A stretch of 64,000 nucleotides of DNA from JBDSKH01 sp050245915 (GTDB lineage: Bacteria; Actinomycetota; Actinomycetes; Actinomycetales; Microbacteriaceae). The position numbers and the translations under genes are program-made. Every line of letters begins with the position of its first letter. The first letter of the stretch is position 1. A model generated the notes under the pieces. That model did not search any database. It worked only from the letters and a program-made list of their open reading frames with translations, and was not told where the DNA came from. Shown piece after piece: positions 28,953-37,225 of this stretch. The stretch spans positions 1-64,000 of the forward strand of contig JBFWWZ010000003.1 in the NCBI GenBank assembly GCA_050245915.1, given 5' to 3'.

Positions 28953-29117
28953 TTACTTCCAGATCGCGATGCCCGCGCCGGCGAAGACCCCGAGGTCATC
29001 GAGCAGGCCGAGGGGCCCGAGGATCGCCTCGGGGGCGAGGTCGAGCGGTGAGATGCCGTAGACGATCGCGGCGATCCCGATCAGGATCGCCGCGATCACG
29101 CGACGGCGGTTGCTCAT
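28953..29117 (-). CDS. DUF1232-type small membrane protein
   Basis: 54 residues, encoded on the minus strand. Translation reads MSNRRRVIAAIL, then a membrane helix, then YGISPLDLAPE and GPLGLLDDLGV, the hallmark of the YkvA/DUF1232 domain, then a second short helix ending AGAGIAIWK. Its ATG overlaps the stop of the DUF6421 gene (ATGA), so translation is coupled. Function unknown in the family. Confidence 0.85.
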   Translation of the reverse strand: MSNRRRVIAAILIGIAAIVYGISPLDLAPEAILGPLGLLDDLGVFAGAGIAIWK

Positions 29118-30502
29118 CAGCCGACGATGCCCTTCGTGCTCTCGATCACGTCACCCATCTTCTTACTGAGTGCCTCGTAGAACATCGAGAGCGGGAACTC
29201 GTCGTCGAGCACGGCGTCGGTGTAGCCCTTGGGGGCACCGGCGAGGATCTCGTCGGAGAGCCCGCGCGCCCAGTTCGACGCCGGGTGCGGCTCGACCGTG
29301 CCGCGCACCAGCTCGTACGCCGCCAGCCAGTGGGCGACCTTCGGGCGGTCGATGCTCTTCCAGTAGAGGTCGTTGATCGCGTCGCTCAGGGCGATGACGA
29401 TGTCGGGCACGTTCTCCCAGTCGATGGCGAGGCTGGTGTCGGTCCAGTGCAGCACGTGGTGCTGGTGCATCCAGGCGAACAGCAGCTGGCCGCCAAGGCC
29501 GTCGTAGTTGCGCACCCGGCTGCCGGTGAGCGTGAACCGGAAGATCCGGTCGAAGATCACGGCGTGCTGCACATGCTGCGCCATCGTGCGGGTGTGCTCG
29601 TCGGTGCCCTCCGCGCGCTCCAGCGCCACGCACTCGCGGAACGCGGTCAGGTCGCAGCGCAGCTCCTCCAGCGAGTAGAGGAAGTACGGCATCCGCTGTT
29701 TGATCATGAACGGGTCGAACGGCAGGTCGCCGCGCATGTGCGAGCGGTCGTGGATGAGGTCCCACATGACGAACGTCTCCTCCGCGATGCCCTGGTCGGC
29801 GAGCATCTCGACGTCGGAGGCGGGGAGCTCGAGCTTCGTGATCTCGGCCGCCTTGTCGACCACGACGCGGTACCGGGCCGCCTCGCGATCCTGGAAGATC
29901 GCGCCCCAGGTGAAGGCCGGGATCTCGCGCATCGCCACCGTCTCGGGGAACAGCACCGCCGAGTTGGTGTCGTAGCCGGGCGTGAAGTCGACGAACCGCA
30001 GCGACAGGAACAGCTTGTTCGAGTACGTCTCTTCGAGCTTCGCGATGAACTCGGGCCAGATGACCTCGACGATGAGCGCCTCGACGTGCCGGTCGGTGGA
30101 GCCGTTCTGCGTGTACATCGGGAACACGACGAGGTGCCGCAGCTTGTCGATGCGGTGCGCGGCCGGGTCGAACGCGACCAGCGAGTCGTAGAAGTCGGGC
30201 ACGCCGAAGCCGTCGGCGACCCAGCGGTCGAAGTCCGCGACGAGCGCCTCGAGGTAGGCGGCGTCGTGCGGGAAGGCCGGCGCGAGGGCGCGGACGGATG
30301 CCGTGATGCGGGCGACGAGCTCGGCGGCCTTCGGGTGGTCGGCCTTCTTCTCGACCGAGCCGTCCTGCACCTGCAGCGCCTGCAGGTCGGTGGCCGCGGC
30401 CTTCAGCGCGAGCCAGGCGGCGCTCTTCTCCGCGGTGGAGGCGTCCTCGACGACCTCCGGTTCTCCGATGATGGACTGCGACGTGGGCGTGGTGATGGTC
30501 AT
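29117..30502 (-). CDS. DUF6421-type conserved cytoplasmic protein
   Basis: 461 residues, no membrane segment or signal. It is rich in aromatic and His residues in conserved-looking blocks (MWDLIHDRSHMRGDLPFDP; LLFAWMHQHHVLHW), which could form a metal or cofactor site. I recall this family as DUF6421, found in Microbacteriaceae and relatives; function unknown. Unlike most genes here it has a classical leader: AAAGGAGG lies 4 nt before the ATG. It is divergent from the AlkD-like gene. Confidence 0.75.
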   Translation of the reverse strand: MTITTPTSQSIIGEPEVVEDASTAEKSAAWLALKAAATDLQALQVQDGSVEKKADHPKAAELVARITASVRALAPAFPHDAAYLEALVADFDRWVADGFGVPDFYDSLVAFDPAAHRIDKLRHLVVFPMYTQNGSTDRHVEALIVEVIWPEFIAKLEETYSNKLFLSLRFVDFTPGYDTNSAVLFPETVAMREIPAFTWGAIFQDREAARYRVVVDKAAEITKLELPASDVEMLADQGIAEETFVMWDLIHDRSHMRGDLPFDPFMIKQRMPYFLYSLEELRCDLTAFRECVALERAEGTDEHTRTMAQHVQHAVIFDRIFRFTLTGSRVRNYDGLGGQLLFAWMHQHHVLHWTDTSLAIDWENVPDIVIALSDAINDLYWKSIDRPKVAHWLAAYELVRGTVEPHPASNWARGLSDEILAGAPKGYTDAVLDDEFPLSMFYEALSKKMGDVIESTKGIVG

Positions 30503-30580
30503 GGCGCCTCCTTTCCCCATCGAGCCTACGGATGACACGTCCGGGGTTGCTTTGCACCCGGCGACGGAATGTTGCGTGGA

Positions 30581-30607
30581 TGCACGATTCGTGCACGGTT
30601 CTACACT
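30581..30607 (+). promoter_or_regulatory. Palindrome and leaderless -10 before the AlkD-like gene
   Basis: Perfect palindrome TGCACGA-T-TCGTGCA (30581-30595) lies where a -35 would be; TACACT (30602-30607) follows, 7 nt before the GTG at 30615. The arrangement suggests an operator controlling the repair gene, perhaps also the divergent DUF6421 gene. Confidence 0.55.
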
Positions 30608-30614
30608 TTCCTGC

Positions 30615-31358
30615 GTGTCCACAGCAGCAGACGTGCGTGCGGCGCTCGCCGAGAGCGCCGACCCCGCCGACGCCGTCCACCTGCAACGGTTCTTCAAGAC
30701 CGGCCCGGGCGAGTACGGCGAGGGCGATGTCTTCATCGGCGTCCGGGTGCCGGCGACCCGGCAGGTCGTGAAGCGCTTCCGCGGGCTCGACCCCGGCGAG
30801 ATCGAGGTGCTGCTCGACAGCGAGGTGCACGAGCACCGGCTCGCCGCCGTGCTGCTGCTGGTCGCCGCGTACCCGAAAGATCCGGACGCCGTGTTCGTGC
30901 AGTACCTCGCGGCCGTCGCGCGCGGGCGCGTGAACAACTGGGACCTCGTCGACGCCAGTGCCGGACACATCGTCGGGCGCCACGTGCGCACCGGCCGGGC
31001 CCCGGCATCCCTGCTCGACGAGCTCGCCGCGTCACCCGACCTGTGGGAGCGGCGCGTCGGCGTGCTCGCCACCTTCGACTTCATCACGCACGGCGACGCC
31101 GGCCCTGCACTGCGGCTCGCCGGGGCGCTGCTCGGCGACCGGCACGACCTCATCCAGAAGGCGACCGGGTGGATGCTGCGCGAAACCGGCAAGCGCGTGT
31201 CACCCGGGGTGCTCACCGGCTTCCTCGACGCGCACGCGGCCGAGATGCCGAGCACGATGCTCTCCTACGCCACCGAGCACCTCACGCCGGAGCAGCGCGC
31301 GCACTACCGCGCGCTCAGAGGCCGTGCGCGGAGAGGAAGTCGCGCAGTCGCGCGGTGA
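30615..31358 (+). CDS. DNA alkylation repair protein, AlkD-like
   Basis: 247 residues of HEAT-like helical repeats. FFKTGPGEYGEGDVFIGVRVP near 25, NNWDLVDASAGHIVG near 110 and LWERRVGVLATFDFI near 140 are the recognised AlkD/AlkC-type signatures, with the Trp and Asp residues that hold damaged DNA. Removes bulky or alkylated bases without base flipping in characterised members. GTG start set by TACACT 7 nt upstream. The 3' end overlaps the convergent hydrolase gene by 44 bp. Confidence 0.9.
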   Translation: MSTAADVRAALAESADPADAVHLQRFFKTGPGEYGEGDVFIGVRVPATRQVVKRFRGLDPGEIEVLLDSEVHEHRLAAVLLLVAAYPKDPDAVFVQYLAAVARGRVNNWDLVDASAGHIVGRHVRTGRAPASLLDELAASPDLWERRVGVLATFDFITHGDAGPALRLAGALLGDRHDLIQKATGWMLRETGKRVSPGVLTGFLDAHAAEMPSTMLSYATEHLTPEQRAHYRALRGRARRGSRAVAR

Positions 31359-32127
31359 ACCGCTCCGGGTGCTCCACGCTCGGCAGATGCGCCGAATCCG
31401 GGAACCGGAACCCCTCGGCCCGCGGCAGACCCGCCATCAGCAGGTCGTAGCCGGCGCGCGAATCCGACTCGTCGTGATCCCCCACCACGACGAGGGCCGG
31501 GATCTCGAGCTCGCCGAGCCGGGATACCGCGGCGGGTTCCAGCGGCTGGTCGAGGCCGGCGAAATCCCAGTGCGCCGCGCCGACGTTGAGTTCGATGGCA
31601 CGGGCGAGAAACGCCGGATCCACGTCGTCCACGTCGCGGGTCGGCCCGAGGTCCCAGTAGGCGACCTCGAGTTCGACCAGCTGCTCGTAGGCGCCCGCGG
31701 CGCTCGCCGCCTCCATCTGCGCCACCATCTCGAGTTCGCGGGCGGAGGGTGTGCCCTCGTGCTGGCCGCTCGGCGTCGAGCCCACCGTGACGAGGGCGGC
31801 GATCCGCGCCGGGGCGTCGAGCGCTGCATCGATGGCGATCCGGCCGCCACGGGACGCCCCCACGACGGTGGCGCGCTCCACTCCCGCCGCATCGAGCACG
31901 GCGAGCAGGTCGTGCCGGTCGGCGAACGGCAGATCCTCGCCACGGGACTCGCCGTACCCACGCGTGTCGTAGCGGACCACCCGGTGATCGGAGGCGAGAT
32001 CGTCGAACTGCGGGTCCCACATCGCGCGGGTCGCGACGCCGGCGTGCACGAACAGCACCGCGGGGTGCGCCGGATCTCCCGCGACGTCCCAGGTGATCGT
32101 CGCGCCGGGCACCTCGAGTGCGGGCAT
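31315..32127 (-). CDS. Alpha/beta hydrolase
   Basis: 270 residues. Oxyanion segment FVHAGVATRAMW near 26, nucleophile elbow GASRGG near 89 (Ser), acid in VGDHDESD near 215 and His in SAHLPSVEHPE near 250: a complete triad in the usual order. It resembles 3-oxoadipate enol-lactonase-like hydrolases, but no pathway partner is nearby. TACCCT ends 6 nt before the ATG. Confidence 0.87.
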   Translation of the reverse strand: MPALEVPGATITWDVAGDPAHPAVLFVHAGVATRAMWDPQFDDLASDHRVVRYDTRGYGESRGEDLPFADRHDLLAVLDAAGVERATVVGASRGGRIAIDAALDAPARIAALVTVGSTPSGQHEGTPSARELEMVAQMEAASAAGAYEQLVELEVAYWDLGPTRDVDDVDPAFLARAIELNVGAAHWDFAGLDQPLEPAAVSRLGELEIPALVVVGDHDESDSRAGYDLLMAGLPRAEGFRFPDSAHLPSVEHPERFTARLRDFLSAHGL

Positions 32128-32133
32128 GGGGCC

Positions 32134-32139
32134 AGGGTA
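32134..32139 (-). promoter_or_regulatory. Leaderless -10 (TACCCT)
   Basis: Minus-strand TACCCT 6 nt before the ATG at 32127. Confidence 0.5.
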
Positions 32140-32255
32140 GCGATCTCACGGTCGCCGCGACCGGGACTCACCCGGTCCGCCGAATTGCCGACTGTACCTC
32201 ATGAAGAAGAGATGCCAAGCTACTCTCAACAATAATGGTGTCGCGCCACCCCGAC

Positions 32256-32271
32256 CGACGCTCCGGCGTCG
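32256..32271 (+). promoter_or_regulatory. Leader hairpin with a TCCG loop before the secreted-protein gene
   Basis: CGACGC-TCCG-GCGTCG, a 6-bp stem with a UNCG-type tetraloop, ends 3 nt before the GGGAG ribosome-binding site of the gene at 32285. It may stabilise the 5' end or modulate initiation. The rest of the 157-bp gap (32128-32284) is AT-richer; I see no convincing -35/-10 pair. Confidence 0.5.
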
Positions 32272-32284
32272 ATGGGAGCAGAAG

Positions 32285-32692
32285 ATGAAGCCATCATCGG
32301 TGGTAGCGGCAACCGTGCTCATCGCAGGCACGTTCGGAGCCGGCGTCGCGGCACATGCCGACAATCTCGGAACGGTTCCGCCGGGGTGTGCCATCACGGC
32401 CACCACGCCGAGCATCCAGGTGGTGTCGGGCAAGTCGAAGGTGAAGTTCGGCGGGTATGCGAGTTGCATCAACTCCACGACCAACTACTTCCGCCTGGTC
32501 CACAACTACAACGGCGTTCCCGACGTTCGGGTCACGGAGTTTGCGACTCTGACGAATCCCTACAGCTACTCGGGCACGACCTGCGACCACGGTCCCGCGT
32601 CGACGGAGTACTACTCCGAAGTGGGCTGGCACACCGCCTCGATCGGCGACGTTCAGCGGATCAGCTCGGTCGCTACTCTCAATCATTGCTAG
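32285..32692 (+). CDS. Small secreted cysteine-containing protein
   Basis: 135 residues. A signal peptide (about 1-27, MKPSSVVAATVLIAG...) ends at AHA before DNLGTV. The mature ~108 residues are rich in Thr, Ser, Asn and Tyr and contain four Cys (PPGC, ASC, TTC, and the last residue NHC), which could form two disulfides. No known family is recognised. Start chosen at the ATG with GGGAG 6 nt upstream; an upstream ATG (32201) would give an implausible 28-residue extension. GC content is below the window average. It is followed by an ABC transporter operon, suggesting a processed or exported effector, or a sensor partner. Confidence 0.75.
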   Translation: MKPSSVVAATVLIAGTFGAGVAAHADNLGTVPPGCAITATTPSIQVVSGKSKVKFGGYASCINSTTNYFRLVHNYNGVPDVRVTEFATLTNPYSYSGTTCDHGPASTEYYSEVGWHTASIGDVQRISSVATLNHC

Positions 32693-32704
32693 CCGCCGGC
32701 TGCC

Positions 32705-33460
32705 ATGGTGCCTCCATTCAGGAACGTGCTTGACGGACAGTCCCTGTCGATTTCCCGAGGCCGGAAGCGCGTTTACGATCGCGTGGACATCGCGTTCGGC
32801 CCGGGGGTCACGGCGATTCTCGGGCCGAACGGTGCGGGCAAGACGACGCTGCTGGAAGGTCTGCTGCGACCGACCCGGGTGGGCAATGGTGTGGTCAGCC
32901 TCACTGGGCGCCGCGTTCCCGATGAGCTCCCGGTTGAGGCCTACCTTCGTGAGGTCGGGCACATGCCGCAGGATTGGACCTACTTCCCCGGCTTCTCGGT
33001 CGAGGAAAGCGTTGCATACACGGCGTGGCTCAAGAAGGTGCCGGCGAAGCAGATCGGCGAAGCGGTCACTACTGCACTGCGGCGGCTTGAATTGGAGGAG
33101 TACCGCTCGACGCGGATCCGCAGGCTTTCCGGCGGTACTCGCCAACGCGTCGGCCTGGCAGAGGCGTTTGTGAACGAGCCACGCATCGTGCTCCTGGACG
33201 AGCCGACCGTCGGTCTGGATCCCGCCCAGCGAGCATCGTTCCGCCGATTCGTCCGTGACCAGGGCGCGACGCGCTCTGTCGTGCTCAGCACACACCTCAC
33301 GGATGACGTCGAAACTCTGGCGGACCGTGTTGTCGTCATCCGCGAGGGATTGGTCGTCTTCGTCGGATCGCCAGCACAGCTCGCAGCCTTGGCATGCCGA
33401 TCCGCGGACGTCTCCTCTCTCGAGGCCGGCTACCTGGCCGTCATCGGTGCCGGAAGCTGA
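32705..33460 (+). CDS. ABC transporter ATP-binding protein
   Basis: 251 residues. Walker A GPNGAGKTT near 40, signature LSGGTRQR near 142, Walker B IVLLDEPTVGLD near 161, and H-loop STH near 196, all intact. The domain belongs to the ABC-2 exporter type (drug, peptide or polysaccharide export, or immunity). ATG at 32705 is uncertain: GTG at 32726 has a GGA-like site upstream. Partners are the two membrane proteins downstream. Confidence 0.88.
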   Translation: MVPPFRNVLDGQSLSISRGRKRVYDRVDIAFGPGVTAILGPNGAGKTTLLEGLLRPTRVGNGVVSLTGRRVPDELPVEAYLREVGHMPQDWTYFPGFSVEESVAYTAWLKKVPAKQIGEAVTTALRRLELEEYRSTRIRRLSGGTRQRVGLAEAFVNEPRIVLLDEPTVGLDPAQRASFRRFVRDQGATRSVVLSTHLTDDVETLADRVVVIREGLVVFVGSPAQLAALACRSADVSSLEAGYLAVIGAGS

Positions 33461-33461
33461 C

Positions 33462-34736
33462 GTGCGCGGACTCACGTTCTACTCGTACCGACGCACCTCT
33501 TTCGCAGCCGGCGCCCTGATCGCTGTGGTCGATGTCTGGCTCGTCCTCTCGACGACGACTCCCGGCTTCCATCTCTGGGCAGACCTGGTAACAGCGCTGA
33601 GCGCCTCCACGTTGTACTCCGGAACAATCGCCGCCGGGTGCGCCGCCTTCGAGGCAAACCGATGGTCGCACGCGCACGAGCACCGCTTGCGCAGTGCCCC
33701 GCGTTCGCCGCTGTCCGACCGTCTGCTTCACTTCATCACTGTCGCCGTGCCACTTGTGGGAGGGTATGCAGCGGCGCTTGTCTGCGCGCTCGTGGTCGCT
33801 CTGGTCACGGACGCGTACGGGCGCCCATCGCCCCTGTGGCTGTCCGCCATCGCGGCATCCCTGGTCCTCGCGGCGGCGTGCGGGTACGCCATCGGAAGCC
33901 TGGCGGCGCCGTACTGGTTCGTTGCGCCGGCAGTTGCTCTGACGTTCTACGCCGCGTACATCGTCCTCCGCGTGTCCGACGTCCCGTTTTGGGCTGCGTC
34001 CCTGTTTCCCGTGCTAACCAGCCAGGACTCGGTGTTCGTCCGGCATCTCACCCCGACGATCGCCGCCCATGTCTGTTTCTTCCTCTCAGGCGCCCTCCTC
34101 CTCGTGATCGTGGGCGGAGGGCGAATGGGACTCCAACGGTGGCGGCTCGCGAGCACGCTGGTCGTGGTGTCGGTCGCGGTCGCGACGAGCGCCGCGGCCT
34201 TCGTCGCGGGCCACGGGCAGTACACCACCGGGCACAACCCTCGCGATTTCACCTGCCGCGGTGACGACGGCGTTCATCTCTGCTTGAACGTCGGATACGC
34301 GAGCGCGATGGAGCCGATGCTCGAGGGTCTGCGGGAGATGAACGCACGCATGGCCGGTACCCCCCTGACGGCAGCCGACCTGGAGCAGAACGTCGAGGGC
34401 ATCGGAGACGATCCGAAGGGGAACGCACGAAGCATCTATCTGGAGCAGCTCGCGGGCCCCCGCGACATTGCGTTCTCGCTGTTCCGCTACGTTTCAAAAT
34501 ATGGTGGCACCCCAGCGTGCCGCGTGGAGTCGGCGGCCGACGCTGAATCGGCGGCCGCCGTCTCGTATGTGAACTACTGGTTGTCCGGCTACGACGAGAC
34601 GTTCTACGGGACACCCCCTGGCTACCAGCATTTGGCGGCGCTCCGTGCATTGAGCCTCCCGGCGGCGAATGCGTGGTTCCGGGAGCACTATCTGGAGTAC
34701 GAGACCTGCACACTGGATCTCGGTGACCTGCCGTGA
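33462..34736 (+). CDS. ABC-2-type permease with C-terminal extracytoplasmic domain
   Basis: About 424 residues. Six membrane helices fill the first ~245 residues. The remaining ~180 residues appear extracytoplasmic and contain three Cys (FTC, HLC, PAC) plus a fourth near the end (ETC). The block VHLCLNVGYASAMEPMLEGL recalls a C-terminal domain I associate with actinobacterial ABC permeases, often with a VCVHP-like core; its function is not known. GTG at 33462 has GGAAG upstream; GTG 33447 is possible. It overlaps the next gene by GTGA. Confidence 0.78.
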   Translation: MRGLTFYSYRRTSFAAGALIAVVDVWLVLSTTTPGFHLWADLVTALSASTLYSGTIAAGCAAFEANRWSHAHEHRLRSAPRSPLSDRLLHFITVAVPLVGGYAAALVCALVVALVTDAYGRPSPLWLSAIAASLVLAAACGYAIGSLAAPYWFVAPAVALTFYAAYIVLRVSDVPFWAASLFPVLTSQDSVFVRHLTPTIAAHVCFFLSGALLLVIVGGGRMGLQRWRLASTLVVVSVAVATSAAAFVAGHGQYTTGHNPRDFTCRGDDGVHLCLNVGYASAMEPMLEGLREMNARMAGTPLTAADLEQNVEGIGDDPKGNARSIYLEQLAGPRDIAFSLFRYVSKYGGTPACRVESAADAESAAAVSYVNYWLSGYDETFYGTPPGYQHLAALRALSLPAANAWFREHYLEYETCTLDLGDLP

Positions 34737-35344
34737 GGGCGTGGGTCCTGTTCGCGAGAACTCGTCGATGGAGTGCGAACTGCGTCGCGGCAGCGGGGAG
34801 CGCGGGGCTGATTCTCGTATGCGGGCCGGTCGCTTACGCCGTCAACCCGGTCGGGGGATACCTGGTGGCTGTGGCCGCCCAAGTACCCTTGATCTGCGCC
34901 GTCACGATCCAAACATCCCTGTCGCCGAAGCGCCTCGTGCAGGAGAGGGGTTCGGCTCGAAACCTCGGGAGGTGGCGCGCCGTCCATGTGGTGCTCTTCA
35001 CCGCCCTGGCGGCAATCGCACTGGGCATCGCCGGCACGCAGATCGTCGTGCCCGTCGGGGTGATGGCAAACGGCTTCAGCGACCTCGGGAGCGTCGCACT
35101 GATCCGAAACCTCTTCGCCCTCACCGGGGCAGCTCTCATCTGTGCGGCTGTGGCGGGGCCGTCGTTCGGCTGGATTCTGCCGTTCGCATGGACGATCTTG
35201 CCGTTCGTGTTCTTCTCGAGCCCAGCAGCGGACCCCACGGGGATCCTCACCCTGATCATGCAGCCGGACCGCTCCTTCGTGCCGTGGTCGGGAGCGCTCG
35301 CCGTGTGGGGGGCGGGCTTCGCCATCGCAGTCCGGCGTTCATAG
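34733..35344 (+). CDS. ABC-2 type membrane protein
   Basis: 203 residues, six membrane helices and almost no soluble parts. GTG overlaps the upstream permease stop, so the two membrane proteins are made together and may form a heteromeric permease with the ATPase at 32705. No motif beyond the membrane topology. Codon use and GC are similar to the other three genes of this operon, and different from flanking genes. Confidence 0.75.
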   Translation: MRAWVLFARTRRWSANCVAAAGSAGLILVCGPVAYAVNPVGGYLVAVAAQVPLICAVTIQTSLSPKRLVQERGSARNLGRWRAVHVVLFTALAAIALGIAGTQIVVPVGVMANGFSDLGSVALIRNLFALTGAALICAAVAGPSFGWILPFAWTILPFVFFSSPAADPTGILTLIMQPDRSFVPWSGALAVWGAGFAIAVRRS

Positions 35345-35362
35345 CTGGACCATCGCAAGCGA

Positions 35363-35368
35363 TACGGT
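35363..35368 (+). promoter_or_regulatory. Leaderless -10 (TACGGT)
   Basis: TACGGT ends 5 nt before the GTG at 35374. Confidence 0.5.
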
Positions 35369-35373
35369 GAACC

Positions 35374-36303
35374 GTGGCGGGCGTGCTGATCGGGTTCGCG
35401 ATCATCGCCGTCGTCATCGCCGTCGGCTACCTGATCGGCCGCTTCGACATCCTGGGTCAGGGCGCCGACCGCGTGCTCGCGCGCATCGTGTTCTTCGTGC
35501 TCGCGCCGGCTCTGCTGTTCACCGTGCTGGCCGAAGCCGACGTGCACCAGCTGTTCTCGCAGGTGCTGCCGATCTCGGCGGCGGTCGCCACCCTGAACAT
35601 CGTGATCTACGCGGTCGTCGCGCTCGTCATCTGGCGTCGTGCCGTCCCGGAGACCGTGATCGGCTCGCTCGCCTCCGGCTACGTGAACGGCAACAACATC
35701 GGCCTGCCGGTCTCGCTGTACGTGCTCGGGGACGCCTCGTCGTCGGCGCCGGTGATCCTGCTGCAGCTGGTGGTGCTGGCGCCGATCGCACTGACCATCC
35801 TCGACCTGACGACCAGCGGGAAGGTGTCGGTCCGCCGCATCCTGCTGCAGCCGGTGCGCAACCCGCTCATCATCGGATCGGCCCTCGGTCTGCTGGTCGC
35901 GGTCACCGGGATCGAGCTGCCCGACCCGGTGATGGCCCCGTTCGAGCTGGTGGGTGCTGCGGCGGTGCCCGTCGTGCTGCTCGGGTTCGGGATGTCGCTG
36001 CACGGGTCGCGACCGCTCGCACCGGGGACCGAGCGCCGGGATGTCGTGTTCGCGAGCATCCTGAAACTGGCGCTCATGCCGGTCGCGGCATGGGCTCTCG
36101 GCCACTTCGTGTTCGGTCTGACCGGGCACCTGCTGTTCGTGGTGACGGTGCTGGCGGCGCTGCCGACCGCGCAGAACGTGTTCACCTACGCCCAGCGCTA
36201 CCAGCGAGGGGTGATCCTCGCCCGCGATGCCGTGCTGATCACGACCGCGCTGTCGGTCATCGTGCTGGTGATCGTGGCCGCGCTGCTCGCCCCCGGTGGT
36301 TGA
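35374..36303 (+). CDS. AEC-family transporter (auxin efflux carrier-like)
   Basis: 309 residues, about ten helices. The conserved GYVNGNNIGLPVSLYVLGD segment near 103 and AQNVFTYAQRY near 270 are hallmarks of AEC permeases, which export small organic acids or amino-acid-like compounds. Its stop codon TGA (36301-36303) lies inside a palindromic element, so the C terminus (PGG) is set by that element. Confidence 0.88.
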   Translation: MAGVLIGFAIIAVVIAVGYLIGRFDILGQGADRVLARIVFFVLAPALLFTVLAEADVHQLFSQVLPISAAVATLNIVIYAVVALVIWRRAVPETVIGSLASGYVNGNNIGLPVSLYVLGDASSSAPVILLQLVVLAPIALTILDLTTSGKVSVRRILLQPVRNPLIIGSALGLLVAVTGIELPDPVMAPFELVGAAAVPVVLLGFGMSLHGSRPLAPGTERRDVVFASILKLALMPVAAWALGHFVFGLTGHLLFVVTVLAALPTAQNVFTYAQRYQRGVILARDAVLITTALSVIVLVIVAALLAPGG

Positions 36304-36330
36304 GTAGCGGCGAAGCCGCGTGTCGAAACC
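36298..36330 (+). repeat. Palindromic element, copy 3 (convergent ends)
   Basis: 33 bp: GGTTGAG...CGAAACC ends, arms GCGGC/GCCGC around GAA. It lies between the convergent AEC and exonuclease genes and supplies the AEC stop codon. Probably a bidirectional terminator. Confidence 0.7.
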
Positions 36331-36337
36331 GACGCGA

Positions 36338-37183
36338 TCAGAAGATCATCGGACGGTCGTCGTCGTCCTCCGCACCCTCGACCTCGAGGTCGACGGTCAC
36401 CGGCACGTGGTCGCTCGGCCCGTCGCCCTTGCGCTCGTTCCGGTGGATCTGCGCCGCGACCACCTTGTCGGCGAACGCGTGCGAGCCCAGGATGAAGTCG
36501 ATGCGCATGCCCTCGTTGCGCGGGAACCGCAGCTGCTTGTAGTCCCAGTAGGTGTAGAGCCCCTCGGGCACCAGCGGGCGAACCACGTCGGTCAGGCCGA
36601 TCGCCTCGAGGGCGTGGAAGGCCGCTCGCTCCGGCTCGCTCACATGGGTGGAGAGGCCGGGGATCACCGTCGGGTCGCCGTTGTCGATGTCGAACGGCGC
36701 CACGTTGAAGTCGCCCATCAGCGCGATCGGCTCGTCGGGGTGGGCGCCCATCCACTCCGTCGTGGCGACGCCGAGGCTCGCGAGCCAGTCGAGCTTGTAG
36801 TCGAGGTGCGGGTCGCCGAGCGCGCGGCCGTTGGGCACGTACAGGCTCCAGACGCGCACGCCGTTCACCGTCGCGCCGATCGCACGCGCCTCGATCGGCA
36901 GGTCGGCGCCTTCGCGCCCCTTCTCGAACCCGGGCTGACCGGAGAAGCCGATCTCGACATCCTGGATCGGGTGCCGACTGGCGATCGCGACGCCGTTCCA
37001 CTGGTTGAGGCCGTGCAGCACCACCTCGTATCCGGCCTGCTCGAACGCCTCGAACGGGAACTGCGCCTCGGTGCACTTGATCTCCTGCATCGCCATCACG
37101 TCGACGTCTTCGCGCACCATCCAGTCGAGAATGCGGGCCTGGCGACTGCGGATGGAGTTGACGTTGTAGGTCGCGATGCGCAT
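36338..37183 (-). CDS. xth: Exodeoxyribonuclease III
   Basis: 281 residues, endonuclease/exonuclease/phosphatase fold. TYNVNSIRSR at 4-13, the metal-binding Glu in MQEIKC near 34, YVPNG near 114, GDFNVAP near 162 and SDHVPV near 263: all catalytic positions present. Base-excision repair AP endonuclease. TACTTT ends 6 nt before the ATG. Confidence 0.95.
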   Translation of the reverse strand: MRIATYNVNSIRSRQARILDWMVREDVDVMAMQEIKCTEAQFPFEAFEQAGYEVVLHGLNQWNGVAIASRHPIQDVEIGFSGQPGFEKGREGADLPIEARAIGATVNGVRVWSLYVPNGRALGDPHLDYKLDWLASLGVATTEWMGAHPDEPIALMGDFNVAPFDIDNGDPTVIPGLSTHVSEPERAAFHALEAIGLTDVVRPLVPEGLYTYWDYKQLRFPRNEGMRIDFILGSHAFADKVVAAQIHRNERKGDGPSDHVPVTVDLEVEGAEDDDDRPMIF

Positions 37184-37189
37184 GCATCA

Positions 37190-37219
37190 AAAGTAGCCCC
37201 AGCCTCTGATCGGTAATCT
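37190..37219. promoter_or_regulatory. Divergent leaderless -10 elements (xth and pyrE)
   Basis: TACTTT on the minus strand (37190-37195) is 6 nt before the xth ATG; TAATCT on the plus strand (37214-37219) is 6 nt before the pyrE GTG at 37226. Confidence 0.6.
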
Positions 37220-37225
37220 GTCCTG

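Noticed and set aside
24421..29061. A 1546-codon open frame on the plus strand
   Set aside because: It runs antisense to five well-recognised minus-strand genes and has a composition of Arg, Asp, Gly and His typical of GC-rich shadow frames.
32285..32692. Lactococcin-972-type bacteriocin
   Set aside because: The gene order is similar, but the Gly/Trp-rich core and the C-terminal pattern of that family are absent, and four Cys are present instead.
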